Origin: WTGU01 sp965200925
GTDB lineage: Bacteria; Pseudomonadota; Alphaproteobacteria; UBA828
Direction of reading: 5' to 3'
Assembly (NCBI GenBank): GCA_965200925.1
Contig: OZ241738.1
Span: 2,976,001-3,040,000, forward strand
DNA length: 64,000 bases
The position numbers and the translations under genes were made by a program. The notes under the pieces were generated by a model. The model made no database searches. It was given only the letters and a program-made list of their open reading frames with translations, and was not told the origin of the DNA. Positions 49,297-57,002 of this stretch are shown here, piece by piece; within the stretch, counting starts at the first letter, position 1; each line of letters starts with the position of its first letter.

Positions 49297-50415
49297 ATGA
49301 AGACGAGGATCGAACGCCGTCGGTTTCTCAAGGGCACGGCCGTCGCCGGCGCCGCCCTCGCCGCGTCCGCGGCGTCGAGCTTCCCGGCGCCCGCGATCGC
49401 CCAGGGCCGGCGCCAGCTGCGGCTGGTGACCACCTGGCCCAAGAACTTTCCCGGTCTTGGCACCGGCGCGCAGCGCTTCGCCGACCGGGTGACGCGCGCC
49501 AGCGAGGGCCGCCTGGAGGTCAAGCTGTTCGCGGCCGGCGAGCTGGTGCCGCCGTTCGAATCCTTCGACGCGGTCTCCCAGGGCTCCGCCGACATGTACC
49601 ACGCGGCGGAGTACTACTGGCAGGGCAAGTCCAAGGCGTTCAACTTCTTCACCGCCGTTCCCTTCGGCCTGACCGCGACCGAGATCAACGCCTGGATCTA
49701 CCATGCGGGCGGCCAGGCCCTGTGGGACGAGCTCGCGGCGGGATTCAACCTGAAGCCGCTGATGGCCGGGAACACGGGCGTCCAGTGGGGCGGCTGGTTC
49801 AACAAGGAGATGAACTCGGTCGAGGATTTCAAGGGCCTGAAGATGCGCATTCCGGGCCTGGGCGGCGAGGTGCTGCGGCGGCTGGGCGCCGCCGCCGTTG
49901 CCCTGCCGGGCGGCGAAATCTTCCAGGCGCTCCAGGCGGGCACGATCGACGCCACCGAATGGGTGGGGCCGTGGAACGACCTCGCCTTCGGCTTCTACAA
50001 GGTGACGAAATACTACTACTGGCCCGGCTTCCACGAGCCCGGCTCGATGCTGGGCGCGGCCGTCAACAAGGACGTGTGGGAGAGCCTGAGCGACTCCGAC
50101 CGCAGCCTGATCGAGAGCTGCGCCGCCGCCGAGAACGACTACATGTACGCCGAGTTCAACGCCCGCAACAGCGCCGCGCTGGACACCCTGGTCGGCGAGC
50201 ACGGCGTGCAGGTGCGGCGCATGTCCGACGAGATGCTGAACGCCATCGGCGCGGCGTCCGGCGAGGTGATGGCGGAGGTGGCGGCCGAGGGCGGCCTGAC
50301 GAAGCGCGTCTACGACAGCTTCATCGACTTCCGCAAGAAGGCCATCGCCTTCAACAAGCACTCGGACCAGGCGTACTGGAACGCCCGGCTGCTGCCGTTC
50401 CGATACGCCGGCTAG
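49297..50415 (+). CDS. TRAP transporter substrate-binding protein (DctP/TakP family, Tat-exported)
   Basis: A 372-residue periplasmic binding protein. A twin-arginine signal (ERRRFLKGTAVAGAALAA) ends near AIAQ at about residue 36. The mature part starts LRLVTTWPKNFPGLGTGAQRF and contains GWFNKEMNSVEDFKGLKMRIPG (core NKEMNSVEDFKGLKMR) with the conserved substrate Arg, and GEIFQALQAGTIDATEWVGPW. This sub-group includes 2-oxo acid binding TakP. It delivers substrate to the DctQM permease encoded next. The substrate is probably an organic or 2-oxo acid. Confidence 0.9.
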   Translation: MKTRIERRRFLKGTAVAGAALAASAASSFPAPAIAQGRRQLRLVTTWPKNFPGLGTGAQRFADRVTRASEGRLEVKLFAAGELVPPFESFDAVSQGSADMYHAAEYYWQGKSKAFNFFTAVPFGLTATEINAWIYHAGGQALWDELAAGFNLKPLMAGNTGVQWGGWFNKEMNSVEDFKGLKMRIPGLGGEVLRRLGAAAVALPGGEIFQALQAGTIDATEWVGPWNDLAFGFYKVTKYYYWPGFHEPGSMLGAAVNKDVWESLSDSDRSLIESCAAAENDYMYAEFNARNSAALDTLVGEHGVQVRRMSDEMLNAIGAASGEVMAEVAAEGGLTKRVYDSFIDFRKKAIAFNKHSDQAYWNARLLPFRYAG

Positions 50416-50497
50416 GGGCACCGCCGGGGGCGGGGGCGGCGCGTCCGCCCCCGGGCGGCTCCAGGGTTGCCGGCGCGCCGCGCCCCGGGGGCATCCG

Positions 50498-51049
50498 ATG
50501 CGGGCGTTAGCGGCGGCCGCGCGGGCGATCGACGCCGTGAACGAGGCGGTGGGCCGCGTCGCCGCGTGGCTCGCCCTCGCCATGGTGCTGCTCGAATTCG
50601 TCGTCGTCGTGATGCGCTACGTCTTCGGCGTCGGCTTCATCGCCATGCAGGAAGGCGTGATCTACCTGCATGCCGCGCTCTTCCTGGTCGGCGCCGGCTA
50701 CACCCTGCTCCACGGCGGCCACGTGCGCGTGGACATCTTCTACCGTGACGCCCGGCCCGCGCGCCGCGCCCTGGTGGATCTGGCCGGCGTCGTGCTCTTC
50801 CTGCTGCCGGTCTGCGTCGTCATCGGCTGGGCGAGCTGGCCTTATGTCGGGCAGTCCTGGTCGGTCTTCGAAGGCTCCAAGGAGACGAGCGGCATCCCGG
50901 CGGTCTATGCGCTCAAGTCCCTGATCCTCGTCTTCGTGGTGCTGATCGCCCTGCAGGGCGTGTCCCTCGCGCTGCACGCGGTGCTGACCCTCGCCGGCCG
51001 CCAGGCCCGCCACGACGCGGCCGCGGCGAAGCGCGGCGAGGCCCTGTAG
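50498..51049 (+). CDS. TRAP transporter small permease (DctQ)
   Basis: A 183-residue protein with four membrane helices (WLALAMVLLEFVVVVMRYVF, EGVIYLHAALFLVGAGYTLL, LVDLAGVVLFLLPVCVVIGW, LKSLILVFVVLIALQGVSLAL). The pattern and the motif GGHVRVDIFY are typical of DctQ. It couples the binding protein to the large DctM subunit in the inner membrane. It starts 83 bases after the binding-protein gene and ends four bases before dctM. Confidence 0.88.
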   Translation: MRALAAAARAIDAVNEAVGRVAAWLALAMVLLEFVVVVMRYVFGVGFIAMQEGVIYLHAALFLVGAGYTLLHGGHVRVDIFYRDARPARRALVDLAGVVLFLLPVCVVIGWASWPYVGQSWSVFEGSKETSGIPAVYALKSLILVFVVLIALQGVSLALHAVLTLAGRQARHDAAAAKRGEAL

Positions 51050-51052
51050 GCC

Positions 51053-52612
51053 ATGGCCCTCGGCGAGACCCTGGTCGTCCTGATGTTCGTGGCGACCTTC
51101 GCCTGCCTGCTGGCGGGCTTCCCGGTCGCCTTCACGCTCTCCGGCGTCGCCGCGCTGTTCGGCCTGTTCTCCTACGCCTTCGGCGCCTTCGACATCGCCT
51201 TCCTGCGGGCCATGCCGCAGCGCATCTTCGGCAACGCGATGTGGAACGAAGTGCTGATCGCCGTGCCGCTCTTCGTCTTCATGGGGGTGATGCTGGAGCG
51301 CTCCAAGGTGGCGGAGGAGCTGCTGGACGCCATGGGCCGGCTGTTCGGGAACCTGCGCGGCGGGCTCGGGCTTTCGGTCGTCGCGGTCGGCGCCTTGCTC
51401 GCCGCCTCCACCGGCATCGTCGGCGCCACGGTGGTGACCATGGGCCTGCTCTCGCTGCCGACCATGCTGCGCCGGGGCTACGATCCGAAGCTCGCGACCG
51501 GTGCCATCTGCGCCTCCGGGACGCTGGGCCAGATCATCCCGCCCTCGATCGTGCTGGTGATCCTGGGCGAGCAGATTTCCAACGCCTATGTGGACGCGCA
51601 GCGCGCCATCGGCAATTGGTCGCCCGAGCCCGTCTCGGTCGGCGACCTCTTCGCCGGCGCCCTGATCCCGGGCCTGGTCCTCGTCGCGCTCTACATGCTC
51701 TACCAAGTGGGCGTCGCCTGGTTTCGCCCGGCGGCGGCGCCGGCCATCCCGCGATCGGAGCGCGGCGGTGAAGGCGCGTGGCGGCGCACCGGCCGCGCCC
51801 TGGTACCGCCGGTCGTCCTGATCGTGGCCGTCCTGGGCTCGATCCTGGGCGGCATCGCCACGCCCACGGAGGCCGCGGCGGTCGGCGCCGTCGGCGCGCT
51901 GCTGCTGGCCGGCGCCCGGCTCGTCCCGGGGGGCGGCGGCGCCATCTACGCGGCGGGCGCCGGGCTGGTGGCGATGATGATCCTGGCCGGGCAGTTCGAT
52001 CTCGTCGTCACCCGCAGCGGCATCGGCGGACCGGTGATCGGCGCCTTCCTCTGCTGCGCCCTCCTGGCCTACGGCATCGGCGCGAGCCTGCTCCGGGTCT
52101 GGCGCGCCGGCGTCCTCGCCCCGGTCCTGCGTTCGACCATGCAGATCAGCGCCATGGTCTTCGTCATCCTGATTGGCGCCGCCCTGTTCTCCCTCGTCTT
52201 CCGCGGCCTGGGCGGCGACGAGATGGTGCACCGGGTGCTTTCCGACATCCCCGGCGGCGTGGTCGGCGCGATGCTCGCGGTCATGCTGGTGATGTTCGCC
52301 CTGGGCTTCTTCCTCGACTTCATCGAGATCACCTTCGTGGTGGTGCCGATCGTGGCCCCGGTGCTGCTGCGGATGGACATCAACCCGGTCTGGCTCGGCA
52401 TCATGATGGCGGTGAACCTGCAAACCTCCTTCCTGACTCCGCCCTTCGGCTTCTCGCTCTTCTACCTGCGGGGTGTCGCGCCGCGCTCGATCCGCACCGC
52501 GGACATCTACAGGGGCGTCATGCCCTTCGTCCTGATCCAGCTCGTGGCCCTCGGCGTCCTCGCCGCCTTCCCTTCCCTCACCACCTGGCTCCCCGACTTG
52601 GTCTTCGGTTGA
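51053..52612 (+). CDS. TRAP transporter large permease (DctM), long form
   Basis: A 519-residue polytopic permease with about 14 helices. Conserved DctM blocks are GFPVAFTLSGVAALFG, VPLFVFMGVMLERSKVAEELL, ASTGIVGATVVTMGLLSLP, CASGTLGQIIPPSIVLV and NLQTSFLTPPFGFSLFYLRG. It exceeds the common length of about 430 because of an extra roughly 90-residue hydrophobic stretch near residues 285-375 (GGGGAIYAAGAGLVAMMILAG and after), as in the FcbT3/TakM-like group. It catalyses sodium-driven uptake. The 3' end faces the defence island. Confidence 0.9.
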   Translation: MALGETLVVLMFVATFACLLAGFPVAFTLSGVAALFGLFSYAFGAFDIAFLRAMPQRIFGNAMWNEVLIAVPLFVFMGVMLERSKVAEELLDAMGRLFGNLRGGLGLSVVAVGALLAASTGIVGATVVTMGLLSLPTMLRRGYDPKLATGAICASGTLGQIIPPSIVLVILGEQISNAYVDAQRAIGNWSPEPVSVGDLFAGALIPGLVLVALYMLYQVGVAWFRPAAAPAIPRSERGGEGAWRRTGRALVPPVVLIVAVLGSILGGIATPTEAAAVGAVGALLLAGARLVPGGGGAIYAAGAGLVAMMILAGQFDLVVTRSGIGGPVIGAFLCCALLAYGIGASLLRVWRAGVLAPVLRSTMQISAMVFVILIGAALFSLVFRGLGGDEMVHRVLSDIPGGVVGAMLAVMLVMFALGFFLDFIEITFVVVPIVAPVLLRMDINPVWLGIMMAVNLQTSFLTPPFGFSLFYLRGVAPRSIRTADIYRGVMPFVLIQLVALGVLAAFPSLTTWLPDLVFG

Positions 52613-52644
52613 GCCGGTGGCCCCGCGGTGCCGGCGCGCCCCAC

Positions 52645-53222
52645 TCAGGTCGGGACGTCCGCCCTATCGTCTGCCGGACTTTCCCCAGTCTGTTCGGGAA
52701 CCTCAAGATCGCGGTCGACGGCTTGTTGAAACCAGTTCACAAATTTCGATGCGTCTTTATAGAGCAGATAGACATCGTCGCGACTTTTTTCTATGGTAAA
52801 CGTCACGTAATCTCCGTGTACAAGGCGATTCCTCTCATTCCCCAATTGAAGAAAACTTCTTATTGACCGATGCAGTTCCTCGTCTCCCTTAACTGACTGT
52901 TTTGCATATTCGAGGAATCGTTTCCCGAACAGACTGAAAAACTTGTTGCGTTATGTCCTTCCCATACAAACCATTGGTGGTACTGGCGACTTATAGCCTT
53001 GTTCTTGATTAGATTCACCAACGGGTGATCGACGGAAAGACGCTGTTTGGACCAACGCATCACGGCGTCCATCATGCGTTTCTCGAAATGGCTTGCCGCC
53101 GCTAGTAACAATATTTTGGAAAGATGCTCATCTGTAAAGACTCTGAATTTTCCACTCTGGTTCAAAAATTCAACTAGACTCGTCGATTCTTCAAACAGCC
53201 TATCCATCGCGGCTTCACTCAT
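52645..53222 (-). pseudogene. RiboL-PSP-HEPN-like nuclease gene broken by a one-base frameshift
   Basis: The first frame (53222 to about 52940) encodes SEAAMDRLFEESTSLVEFL, HFEKRMMDAVMRW and YHQWFVWEGHNATSF, then runs into unrelated residues and a stop. The other frame continues the protein correctly: FSLFGKRFLEYAKQSVKGDE, FLQLGNERNRLVHGDY, TFTIEKSRDDVYLLYK. The switch falls at five A (plus strand 52937-52941), and one more base would restore a 192-residue protein. ERNRLVH is the HEPN R-x4-H ribonuclease motif, now out of frame. The family (RiboL-PSP-HEPN or MAE_28990-like) often accompanies DUF262 genes; here the DUF262 stop lies 11 bases upstream. It may be a dead toxin or a sequencing error. 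Confidence 0.75.
52937..52941 (-). other. A5 homopolymer at the HEPN frameshift
   Basis: Five A on the plus strand (five T in the gene) mark where the reading frame switches. Six would keep the protein in frame. Confidence 0.7.
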
Positions 53223-53233
53223 AAGTACCGCCC

Positions 53234-53356
53234 TCAAGCCGCTCCAAGGATATCGAGTGCCCTCGTCAGTCTCTTTTGGACGTTTGCGGTTGTCGTGGTC
53301 GCCCGCTGCGATGCGGCGACAAAGTCGTCATCTTCCCGTAGTTCATCTATCTTCTT
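53234..53356 (-). pseudogene. 3' fragment of the interrupted DUF262 gene
   Basis: Reading the minus strand from the end of the insertion element gives IDELREDDDFVAASQRA, then TTTTANVQKRLTRALDILGA and a stop at 53234. This is the C-terminal end expected of DUF262 proteins, whose tails often read as DPEF..AS..AT.dT..V..R. It is cut off from its gene body by the 2464-bp element. Joined to the 5' fragment at the target duplication it continues the same frame (SEKK then IDEL). The HEPN gene starts 11 bases after its stop. Confidence 0.8.
53349..53356. repeat. Target-site duplication, left copy (ATCTTCTT)
   Basis: ATCTTCTT directly abuts the left end of the insertion element and is repeated exactly at 55821-55828. 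Eight bases is the expected duplication length for the IS1595 family. Confidence 0.88.
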
Positions 53357-53380
53357 CGCAATCAGTAGATAGGGGCTTGA
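53357..53380 (+). repeat. Left terminal inverted repeat
   Basis: The 24-base left end (CGCAATCAGTAGATAGGGG then CTTGA) matches the complement of 55794-55820 except that the right end has three extra bases (an additional AGT). Confidence 0.85.
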
Positions 53381-53427
53381 CAATGTGATCCGGGCACCCT
53401 ACATTCCGTCTGTAGGGAGGCACCGCC

Positions 53428-54319
53428 ATGAACCTGATGACCATCTTCACCCGCTACCCCGATCAGGAAGCCTGCATCGAGCACTTGGAGCGTGTGCGTT
53501 GGGAGGATGACCCCCATTGCCCGCATTGCGGGAGCGTTCACGTCGCCCGCAAGTGCGACGGCCACCGCGTCGGGCGCTGGAACTGCCATGCCTGCAAGGC
53601 CAGCTTCAACGTGCTGTCGGGGACCATCTTCGAGAAGACCAAGATTCCGCTCCAGAAATGGTTCCTGGGAATTGGCCTGATCGTCAACGCCAGGAAGAGC
53701 CTGTCAAGCTGCCAGCTGGCGCGCGACCTCGACCTGAACCAGAAGTCGGCGTGGTACATGCAGCAACGCATCCGCGCCGAAATGGCCTCGAAGCAGGGCG
53801 CGATCCTGCTCCAGGGCGTCGTCGAAGCCGACGAAACCTATGTCGGCGGCAAGCCGCGCAAGCGCAACCGGCGGCGTGACGGCGACGATTCTACCCCCCC
53901 CCCCCCCCCGTGGCCGCGGCACCCGGAAGACGCCGGTCATCGGCGCGGTCGAACGGGGCGGGCGAGTCGTCGCGCGAGTCGCCGATGACCTGACCGGGCG
54001 GGGCGTTCTCCGCTTCATCCGCGAAACGGTCGACCCCGCCGGCTCCCTTCTCGTCACCGACGAATATCGCGCCTACCGGGCGGTCCGTGCGACCGTTGCC
54101 CATGCCGTCGTCAAGCACAGCGAGACCTATGCCGACGGCGCGACCCATACCAACACCATCGAGGGCTTCTGGTCGCTCCTCAAGCGCGCGTGGTATGGCC
54201 AGCATCACCATTACGGCCAGCGTCACATGCCGCTCTATGTGGCCGAGGCGTGCTGGAAGTACAACCATCGCAAGAGCGACGACGCCTTCGGCGCCTTCAT
54301 GCGGGGGGCGGTGGCATGA
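53428..54319 (+). pseudogene. IS1595/ISXO2-family transposase, reading frame broken at a C16 tract
   Basis: GGGAGG precedes ATG 53428. The N-terminal zinc ribbon has CPHCGS and CHACKASFNV. The DDE core has VVEADETYVGGKPRKRNRR (first Asp) before the break, and LVTDEYRAYRAV (second Asp) and THTNTIEGFWSLLKR (last acidic residue) after it, with HHHYGQRHMPLYVAEACWKYN near the end, as in ISXO2-like transposases. The frame changes at 16 C (53894-53909). With 15 C the protein would be continuous at 296 residues, passing from PPPPP into RGRGTRKTPVIG. The upstream frame alone stops at 53988. Either slippage restores activity in some copies or the count is a sequencing error. Confidence 0.85.
53894..53909 (+). 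repeat. Homopolymer of 16 C inside the transposase gene
   Basis: ACC plus a long C run encodes a Pro stretch. The two halves of the transposase are in different frames on either side, and loss of one C (or gain of two) joins them. It is by far the longest mononucleotide run in the window. Confidence 0.9.
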
Positions 54320-55791
54320 ACCGCCTCTACTATGGCGACTGCTTGACCATCATGCAGGAAATGCGGAAGGCCAGCGTCGACCTGATCTATCTCGACCCGC
54401 CGTTCAACAGTTCCCGCGACTACAACGCCATCTACAAGGACGAAACCGGCCGCCCGCTCCCGGACCAGGTTCAGGCGTTTTGCGACCTCTGGGAGCTCGA
54501 CGGGGAACGCGAACGCGCGCTGCGCGCCATGCCCGTGCTCATGCGCGAAGCGGGGATCGAGGATCAGGCCGTCGAGTTCTGGCGGTTGTGGATGAACGCG
54601 CTGCGCAGCACGCAACCCCGGCTCCTGGCCTATCTGTCCTACATGACCCAACGGCTCCTGCCCATGCGCGGCCTGCTCAAGCCCACCGGCTCCATCTACC
54701 TCCACTGCGACCCCACCGCCGGCCACTACATCAAGGTCATGATGGACGCCGTGTTCGGACACGCGAATTTTCGGCGTGAGATCATCTGGCATTTGCGGGC
54801 GGCCGCTGGATATAAAGCGCGAACTGCGAACTGGGTTCGGGGTCATGACACCATCCTCTATTACACCCGCTCCAAGACGCCGACCTTCAACAAGGTGTGG
54901 TTGCCTTACGATGAAAAGCAGCTTCAGCGGTTTAGCCGAACCGATAACGCGGGACGTCGCTACAAGCCTATCACCCAAGAACGCCGAATCTATCTTGATG
55001 AGGCCAAGGGGGTCCCGGCAACATCAGTTTGGTCGGATATTGCGAGCTTCCAAACGGTGGTGAATGCGAAGGAGCGCATGGGCTACGCCACCCAGAAGCC
55101 GCTGGCGCTGCTGGATCGCATCATCAAGGCTTCGAGCAACCCCGGCGACGTCGTGTTCGATCCTTTCTGCGGATGCGCGACGACGCTGGAGGCCGCGCAC
55201 CGCCTGGAGCGGCGCTGGATCGGTTGCGACATCGCCATCCACGCCATCAAGCGCGTCGCCAAGGTGCGGCTGCAGGAGCGGATCGGCCTTGTCGAGGGCG
55301 TCGACTTCACCATCGACGGCGTGCCGCGGACCCTGGAGGGCGCCCGCGACCTCTGGGAGCGCGACAAGTATCACTTCCAGAAATGGGCCGTCGAAGAAGT
55401 GGACGGGTTCGTGACGTCGCGCCAGACGGCCGACGGTGGGATCGACGGCCGGCTCTATTTCGACACACCGGGAACCCGCGACCTGTCGAGCATGGTGCTG
55501 GAAGTGAAGGGCGGTGCCAACGTCGGGATCGGAGTCGTGCGCGACCTGCGCGGCGTGCTGGAACGCGACGACGCCGCGATGGCGGGCTTGATCGTGATGA
55601 ACGATCCCGGTGGCCGGAAGACGCGGAACTTCAACCGGGAGATGGCGACGGCGGGAGACCTGGACGTGAACGGCGTGTTGTATCCCCGGATGCAGATGTT
55701 GACCGTGCCGGCGATTCTGGAAGGGAAGCGGTTTCACACGCCGGGCGTGTTCGGGCGCGGCGTGCCCGATCCCGTCCTGCCCTTAGGCTAA
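54316..55791 (+). CDS. Beta-class DNA methyltransferase fused to an Mrr-like PD-(D/E)XK domain (IS passenger)
   Basis: A 491-residue protein whose ATG overlaps the transposase stop (ATGA). It opens RLYYGDCLTIMQEM. Motif IV LIYLDPPFNSSRDY (about residue 27) precedes the SAM-binding motif I VVFDPFCGCATTLEAA (about residue 278), the beta-class order of N6-adenine or N4-cytosine methylases. YATQKPLALLDRI is motif X. The last roughly 140 residues resemble an Mrr-type endonuclease: GFVTSRQTADGGIDGRLYF holds the catalytic Asp and SSMVLEVKGGANVG the E-x-K pair. One polypeptide could thus modify and cut DNA, or the nuclease fold may only recognise DNA. Recognition sequence unknown. Confidence 0.83.
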   Translation: MNRLYYGDCLTIMQEMRKASVDLIYLDPPFNSSRDYNAIYKDETGRPLPDQVQAFCDLWELDGERERALRAMPVLMREAGIEDQAVEFWRLWMNALRSTQPRLLAYLSYMTQRLLPMRGLLKPTGSIYLHCDPTAGHYIKVMMDAVFGHANFRREIIWHLRAAAGYKARTANWVRGHDTILYYTRSKTPTFNKVWLPYDEKQLQRFSRTDNAGRRYKPITQERRIYLDEAKGVPATSVWSDIASFQTVVNAKERMGYATQKPLALLDRIIKASSNPGDVVFDPFCGCATTLEAAHRLERRWIGCDIAIHAIKRVAKVRLQERIGLVEGVDFTIDGVPRTLEGARDLWERDKYHFQKWAVEEVDGFVTSRQTADGGIDGRLYFDTPGTRDLSSMVLEVKGGANVGIGVVRDLRGVLERDDAAMAGLIVMNDPGGRKTRNFNREMATAGDLDVNGVLYPRMQMLTVPAILEGKRFHTPGVFGRGVPDPVLPLG

Positions 55792-55793
55792 CA

Positions 55794-55820
55794 TCAAGCC
55801 CCTATCTACTACTGATTGCG
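55794..55820 (-). repeat. Right terminal inverted repeat
   Basis: This 27-base end (TCAAGCCCCTATCTACT, then ACTGATTGCG) is the complement of the left end with one 3-base insertion. It contains the stop codon (55802-55804) now used by the truncated DUF262 frame. Confidence 0.85.
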
Positions 55821-56896
55821 ATCTTCTTTTCGCTCAGCTTGCGCTTGACAAGGCGCTTGTTTGCATAAGCATCTCTGCACGCGGCACAAAATACGGCTTC
55901 ATACAAAGCGACGTTGAACCTTCCGTTTTTCTCGTTTATCAGCACATCTTTCGACACTTTCGAGATGGCTTCGACGAACGATCCAAACAAGTCTTCAAAA
56001 TACTGGTTGTCTTTCTTTCTATTTCCCTCACATTGTCTGGAAAACACGTCCAGGAAGCGAGTCATTGAAGGGGCATATCCATCATGATCGACGAGCATGG
56101 CAAACCCGCGCAGCAGCACCTCCACGTCTTTCATGTGCAAATCGGGATCGGGAGACTGGAGAAGCTCTCTCCAGCCCGGTTCCGTGTTGATTCTGGCCAG
56201 CATATCGTAGAATGACGAGTGATACATGCTCGCCCGGATTTCCTGCGATCGAAGGTTGATGCCGCCGGTGTTCAGGCGGTTGAATATCTCGTACATCGAG
56301 CTATTATCATTTTGGGGTGCGTTTTGCCTGACAGTGATGCAGCGCACGGGCCGCGTGTCGAGGTGATATTTGTCGTCTGGGCCAAGATCCTCATACATTG
56401 AACCACTGAGGCGGTTGTTCCGATCCGGAAGAGTTTTCGGCAGCTGCAACTTGAAGTTTTCGAAATAGCTTGCATCCGCGAGAATGTCACCAGGAATTTT
56501 CCCGTGCTCGTCGAATATGCGCCGCAGCTCGACCCGCCGCTTCTTGCGTGGGAAACGCCCCTCCATGAAATAGTAAAGGGACATGAGGCGCTGTTGACCG
56601 TCGATTACGAGATTCGTTCTCGCGTCTTTTGCGTACAGAAAGATCTGCGGGACTGGCAGCCCTACAATGAGCGACTCGATGAGTTTCGACGCTCTTTTCC
56701 TGTCCCACACGAAATTCCTCTGGAACCCGGGGATACGCACCGATTCTCTGTCCATCAGGTTCTTCAACGTCAGGATGGTGAAGTCGCTGGGCACGGCCGT
56801 CATGTCGTAGTCACCGACGGGCAGTTCTTCCGCATCGTCCGCACCGTCGACATAATCGTCGACATCAACCGTTTGTTCGGTCGTGTCCTCGGCCAT
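55802..56896 (-). pseudogene. DUF262 (GmrSD N-domain-like) defence protein, interrupted by the insertion element
   Basis: The start ATG 56896 has GGAAGGGAGAA upstream. An acidic N-terminus (VDVDDYVDGADDAEE) is followed by the DUF262 core: VRIPGFQRNFVWDRKRASKL, LIVGLPVPQIFLY and NLVIDGQQRLMSLYYF with the ParB-like DGQQR motif, then EIFNRLNTGGINLRSQEIRA. DUF262 proteins resemble the GmrS half of the type IV enzyme GmrSD and many are candidate anti-phage NTPase/nucleases. The original gene ended about 41 codons after the insertion point; the present frame instead picks up a few element-encoded residues (AISSR) and stops. The whole catalytic region remains, so partial activity is possible. Composition is less GC-rich than the host genes. 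Confidence 0.85.
55821..55828. repeat. Target-site duplication, right copy (ATCTTCTT)
   Basis: Exact repeat of 53349-53356. On the gene strand it reads AAGAAGAT, the codons for Lys-Lys plus two bases of the next codon. Confidence 0.88.
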
Positions 56897-56959
56897 TTCT
56901 CCCTTCCGTCCGACGTCTCTGCCAGCGAGGCTTCGCATCATCAAGCTAGCAACCCGCCG

Positions 56960-56989
56960 ACGATACCGACTTCTCGCTTGCGTCGTCAA
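56960..56989 (-). promoter_or_regulatory. Possible sigma-70 promoter of the DUF262-HEPN operon
   Basis: On the minus strand TTGACG (56989-56984) and TATCGT (56965-56960) are 18 bases apart, with the ATG 63 bases further on. It lies in the 106-base gap after bioA and would let the defence genes be expressed independently of the biotin genes. Confidence 0.4.
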
Positions 56990-57002
56990 GCAGAATCTCT
57001 GC

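Larger units (their letters stand above)
53357..55820 (+). mobile_element. IS1595/ISXO2-type insertion element with a DNA methyltransferase-nuclease passenger gene (2464 bp)
   Basis: The element is bounded by inverted repeats and an 8-bp target duplication and encodes a zinc-ribbon DDE transposase plus a passenger gene whose ATG overlaps the transposase stop. Simple IS1595 members are about 0.7-1.1 kb, so more than half of this one is cargo. It sits in the 3' part of a DUF262 gene. Removing it with one duplicate restores a continuous 396-codon frame. Its composition is closer to the host than the AT-richer DUF262/HEPN genes around it. Confidence 0.88.

Noticed and set aside
47193..49595. Minus-strand open frame of 800 codons opposite purD and bpt
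   Set aside because: The translation has no recognisable motif and is antisense to two well-identified genes.
52645..52845. Independent 66-residue gene downstream of the HEPN frame
   Set aside because: Its sequence (GNERNRLVHGDY, then an acidic tail) is the natural continuation of the HEPN protein after a one-base shift, so it is treated as part of the same broken gene.
53372..53375. Placing the insertion-element ends at the GGGG/CCCC boundary
   Set aside because: The eight bases outside that boundary are inverted, not direct, repeats. Extending the ends to 53357 and 55820 gives an exact direct ATCTTCTT duplication and restores the DUF262 frame.
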